From: CAMPJM01 sp964440915
Lineage (GTDB): Bacteria; Bacteroidota; Bacteroidia; Cytophagales; Cyclobacteriaceae
Length of the DNA: 64,000 bases
Direction: 5' to 3'
NCBI GenBank assembly: GCA_964440915.1
Contig: CAYTTV010000016.1
Location: forward strand, 5,990-69,989
Position numbers and translations under genes: made by a program
Shown here: positions 61,599 to 64,000 of the stretch, piece by piece
Position numbering within the stretch: position 1 is the stretch's first letter
Layout: each line of letters opens with the position of its first letter
The notes under the pieces: model-generated
Database searches by the model: none
Told to the model about the DNA's origin: nothing
Seen by the model: only the letters and a program-made list of their open reading frames with translations

Positions 61599-62279
61599 AT
61601 GGAAGTTATATACCAAGATGAATATTTAGTAGCCGTGAACAAGCCCCACGGATTGTTGGTGCATCCTTCTTCAATAGCCAAAGATGCCGAGGAGTTTGCC
61701 ATGCAACTTCTAAGAGATCAGCTGGGACAATATGTGTTTCCCGTGCACAGGTTAGATCGGAAAACGGGAGGTGTGCTCTTGTTTGCATTAGATACGAAAG
61801 CACACCGGGCGGCACAGCAGCAATTTGCCGAAAGAGATGTGCAAAAGGAGTATTGGGCCATTGTAAGGGGTTATACCGATGATAGTGGAGAAATCGATTA
61901 CCCTTTGAAAAAGGAAAATGGCAAATCACAGGAGGCTTTTACAGCCTATGAAACAATGGCACGGGCTGAGCTTCCCGTGCCGCTTGGAAAGCATGCTACC
62001 GTAAGGTATTCGCTGGTAAAAATATCACCCCTCACAGGGAGAATGCATCAAATAAGAAAGCATATGGCCCATATCCTGCATCCGATCATTGGAGATCGGC
62101 CGCATGGTTGCAACAAACAAAATCGGTTGTTCAAGGAAAAATGGGGAATGACGACCATGCTTCTTCATGCTAGGGCATTGACCTTGGCTCATCCTATTAC
62201 AACGGAACCCATAAAACTCATGGCACCCGTACAAGCCGAGTTTAAAAGAATGATGGAATTGATGGACTTTAATTTATAG
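61599..62279 (+). CDS. truC: RluA family pseudouridine synthase (TruC type)
   Basis: A 226-residue pseudouridine synthase started at the ATG at 61599; a TTG 21 bases upstream is less likely. The catalytic Asp is in VFPVHRLDRKTGGVLLFAL (HRLD). Other family segments are DEYLVAVNKPHGLLVHPS, QKEYWAIVRG and TGRMHQIRKHMAH, with GDRPHGCNKQNRLFKEKWG at the end, a pattern typical of TruC (U65 of tRNA-Ile and others). Length fits TruC rather than larger RluA/RluC with an S4 domain. It stands alone. Confidence 0.92.
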   Translation: MEVIYQDEYLVAVNKPHGLLVHPSSIAKDAEEFAMQLLRDQLGQYVFPVHRLDRKTGGVLLFALDTKAHRAAQQQFAERDVQKEYWAIVRGYTDDSGEIDYPLKKENGKSQEAFTAYETMARAELPVPLGKHATVRYSLVKISPLTGRMHQIRKHMAHILHPIIGDRPHGCNKQNRLFKEKWGMTTMLLHARALTLAHPITTEPIKLMAPVQAEFKRMMELMDFNL

Positions 62280-62436
62280 TCGAAGGCTGATGAGATGAAA
62301 GAAAGGAATGATGGAATAGGTTATAGGTTCACAGCATAACGTTCAAAGTTGGCACCTGCTTTTCCTAGCCGACTGCTCCTTGCCAATTGTCAACTTGTTT
62401 TGGTGTCTATAAATCCGTTGTCTTAATTCTTATAGC
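62280..62436. repeat. Intergenic with degenerate TTGCCAATTGTCAACTTG stretch
   Basis: The region 62346-62396 carries AGTTGGCACCTG and TTGCCAATTGTCAACTTG units similar to the GGCAATT units at 6110-6152 in the opposite sense. Otherwise no feature seen. Confidence 0.3.
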
Positions 62437-62667
62437 TTAAGACCTTTTCAGCGGATCCAACAATCTTTCTAGTCCATTGATCTTGATTTCGTAAATGGTG
62501 GCCAGCAGCATGCCCAACTTGCCTTGAGGAAAGCCTTTGGTAGAAAACCACTCTAGGTAACTGACTGGTAAATTGCACAATGTCATGCCTTTGTGTTTTC
62601 CAAAAGGCATTTTCATCGTTACGAGCTCTTTTAGCAATGTCGGGTTAACTTGATTGTCGTTATTCAT
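62437..62667 (-). CDS. DUF3820 family protein
   Basis: A 76-residue protein with the DUF3820 pattern: MPFGKHKGMTLCNLPVSYLE followed by WFSTKGFPQGKLGMLLATIYEIK. The central FGKHKG.....LP.SYL.W segment is strongly conserved in the family, which is linked to quorum-sensing-regulated virulence factors in the Pfam name only. No signal peptide; small and basic. Function unknown. It lies alone on the minus strand. Confidence 0.85.
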   Translation of the reverse strand: MNNDNQVNPTLLKELVTMKMPFGKHKGMTLCNLPVSYLEWFSTKGFPQGKLGMLLATIYEIKINGLERLLDPLKRS

Positions 62668-63049
62668 GCAGGACGAAAGTAGGAAAAGAATTTGAAAGCT
62701 TTGTCTTCCACTTCACATTTTCGTAAATCACAACCCAATTTCTTGTTGTAAACAGAGCGGAAGTCCATATAGGCGCTGTCGAAATAAATACAAAATAGGT
62801 GTTCATAACCGAACAGACATGAGCGAATTCGGACGGATACTGATGAAGGTAATGCCTGAATTGGGGCATTTAATGCCATTTTACGATTGGCATACTTGTT
62901 GGCTTTGGTGGTTCTTAAAAAAATAAGTATTTAAGTATATTGTACGGAATTATTGAGAAGGCAGAAATAGGATAGTACAAATGCACAAATTGCCATGAAA
63001 CCCATACTCCAACCTTAAAAATAAGTTTCAAACTTTAAACATTTGCTAT
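62668..63049. other. 382-base region before the DUF4097 gene
   Basis: No convincing gene. Two minus-strand frames of about 70 codons overlap in different phases (62660-62869 and 62664-62879). The latter, with FDSAYMDFRSVYNKKLGCDL, could be a decayed coding or repeat fragment, but nothing decides. A/T-rich near 62920-62950. No good -7 box seen. Confidence 0.4.
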
Positions 63050-63991
63050 ATGAAAGTTTCTACACGCTTATTCGTTATGCTGCAAGTCGTTCTTATGACG
63101 ACCAGTGCATGTGCCATTTCCTTTGAACAAGATTCAGATCCTTACCTGACCGAAACCTTTGCAACGAATGGGGCAGGAGAACTACAGGTAATAACATCGG
63201 GAGGTAGCATAGATGTCTCTTCCCATGCTGGTAACAAAGTAATTGTAGAAATGTATGTCCGAAAAGGAGGTAGAAGCCTTACGCCTGATGATAGTGAAAT
63301 AGAAGATGCATTAGAAAGCTTTGACATTGAAATTGAAAAAGTGTCCAATAAGGTGATAGCTTCTGCCAAACGAAAAAGCAGCAATTGGTTTAGTGGCAAT
63401 AACAACATCAGCATATCCTTCAAAGTATCTGTGCCTGCAAGAACTTCCTGTGATCTTAATACCAGCGGTGGCGCGATTAGCTTAGCGGGGGTGAAGGGCA
63501 AGCAAGAAGTGAAAACTAGCGGAGGCAGCTTAAACCTGACCAACATTGATGGGAACATGAAGGCTTATACCTCAGGAGGGAGGATCAATATAGAAGATTA
63601 TGCAGGAGTTTTGGACGCCAATACCAGTGGAGGCGCTATTAATGTGGCTCGTGCCAAAGGAGAGATCGTTTTGCACACTTCTGGTGGCAGCATAAATGTG
63701 GATGATATACGAGGTAGCGTTATAGCTAACACAAGCGGAGGGAGTATTAATGCTAACCTTCAAACTTTAGAAAAGGAGTTAAAACTAAGCACAAGTGGAG
63801 GAAATATCAAAGCCACCATACCCAGCGGATTGGGGCTCGACCTCGACCTTAAAGGAAATCGTGTCAATACGCAATTATCCAACTTCAGTGGAAAATCGGA
63901 AAAAAACAGAATTGTAGGCAGTATGAACGGCGGTGGAATTCCTGTAAAAATGTCTACTTCAGGAGGTAACGTGAGTGTAGAGTATCGATAA
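63050..63991 (+). CDS. DUF4097 family beta-strand repeat protein
   Basis: A 313-residue secreted protein with a signal peptide (LFVMLQVVLMTTSACA; a lipobox reading with the Cys at residue 21 is also possible). The mature part contains nine TSGG motifs at spacings of about 15-40 residues (TSGGSIDV, TSGGAISL, TSGGSLNL, TSGGRINI, TSGGAINV, TSGGSINV, TSGGSINA, TSGGNIKA, TSGGNVSV). This is the DUF4097 pattern, probably a right-handed beta-solenoid. Envelope location is expected. The stop lies 9 bases from the window end, so its downstream neighbour is not seen. Confidence 0.9.
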   Translation: MKVSTRLFVMLQVVLMTTSACAISFEQDSDPYLTETFATNGAGELQVITSGGSIDVSSHAGNKVIVEMYVRKGGRSLTPDDSEIEDALESFDIEIEKVSNKVIASAKRKSSNWFSGNNNISISFKVSVPARTSCDLNTSGGAISLAGVKGKQEVKTSGGSLNLTNIDGNMKAYTSGGRINIEDYAGVLDANTSGGAINVARAKGEIVLHTSGGSINVDDIRGSVIANTSGGSINANLQTLEKELKLSTSGGNIKATIPSGLGLDLDLKGNRVNTQLSNFSGKSEKNRIVGSMNGGGIPVKMSTSGGNVSVEYR

Positions 63992-64000
63992 AAAAGGTGA

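Noticed and set aside
62660..62879. Two overlapping minus-strand frames of about 70 codons
   Set aside because: They overlap in different phases, lack a promoter or family match, and cannot be separated from chance; noted only as a possible remnant.
1..64000. CRISPR arrays, toxin-antitoxin pairs, restriction systems, phage or transposase genes, tRNA and rRNA genes
   Set aside because: None was recognised on either strand by reading motifs and repeats. A defence or mobile-element interpretation is not supported in this window.

Overview
The window reads as a chromosomal segment of a Bacteroidota bacterium, most likely of the order Cytophagales. The support is: C-terminal type IX secretion (T9SS) sorting domains on two proteins (2204-3925, 44924-46582); PorT-like outer-membrane barrels and a TonB-dependent receptor with a carboxypeptidase-regulatory-like N-terminus; many short lipoproteins; A-rich leaders without clear Shine-Dalgarno sequences; and several copies of the Bacteroidota -7 promoter element TAnnTTTG. 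A run of 100 N at 6567-6666 is an assembly join that cuts one gene. I see no rRNA, tRNA, CRISPR array, phage, transposase or recognisable defence system.

Layout. 1-6091: the end of a barrel gene, then a four-gene unit of DUF1800 protein, T9SS-sorted DUF1501 protein, barrel and lipoprotein. 6255-11464: a gap-truncated gene, a His-rich lipoprotein, DNA polymerase IV, a secreted M20 peptidase, a DinB/YfiT-fold protein and an SDR. 11543-18231: a 47-residue membrane protein, NAD salvage (pncB-pncA), pgi, cysteine synthesis (cysE-cysM) and a cyclophilin. 18333-23093: a membrane-tailed DEDDh exonuclease overlapping a cNMP/CBS/DUF294 protein, a BaeRF-type protein and a small secreted protein. 23192-27572: a MacAB-like export operon with two different permeases. 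27819-33758: a barrel with a Cys/His tail, gyrA, a TPR protein and an SDR.

33992-40410: a TetR-RND operon (regulator, adaptor, pump, outer-membrane factor) with a candidate operator over the regulator's promoter. 40757-46582: a prohibitin-like protein, a TrpF-fold protein lacking the catalytic residues, thioredoxin with a DUF6952-like partner, then mnmA, a lipoprotein and a T9SS-sorted subtilase overlapping end to end. 46597-53134: a CPA2 antiporter with a Usp-like tail, rpe, a TonB-dependent receptor and an esterase. 53167-62667: a double-SWIM SNF2 ATPase, a Nei/Fpg glycosylase, a large GH63-like glycosidase, a DUF937-like protein, a TruC-type pseudouridine synthase and a DUF3820 protein. 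63050-63991: a DUF4097 beta-repeat protein.

Most of the window is ordinary core genome. The least explained items are: a structured dispersed repeat in two copies (13929-14019, 60887-60970) whose closing stem is kept by compensatory changes; the exonuclease/DUF294 pair; the BaeRF protein; the catalytically incomplete TrpF-like barrel; and the DUF1800/DUF1501 unit. None can be claimed as a new system from sequence alone.
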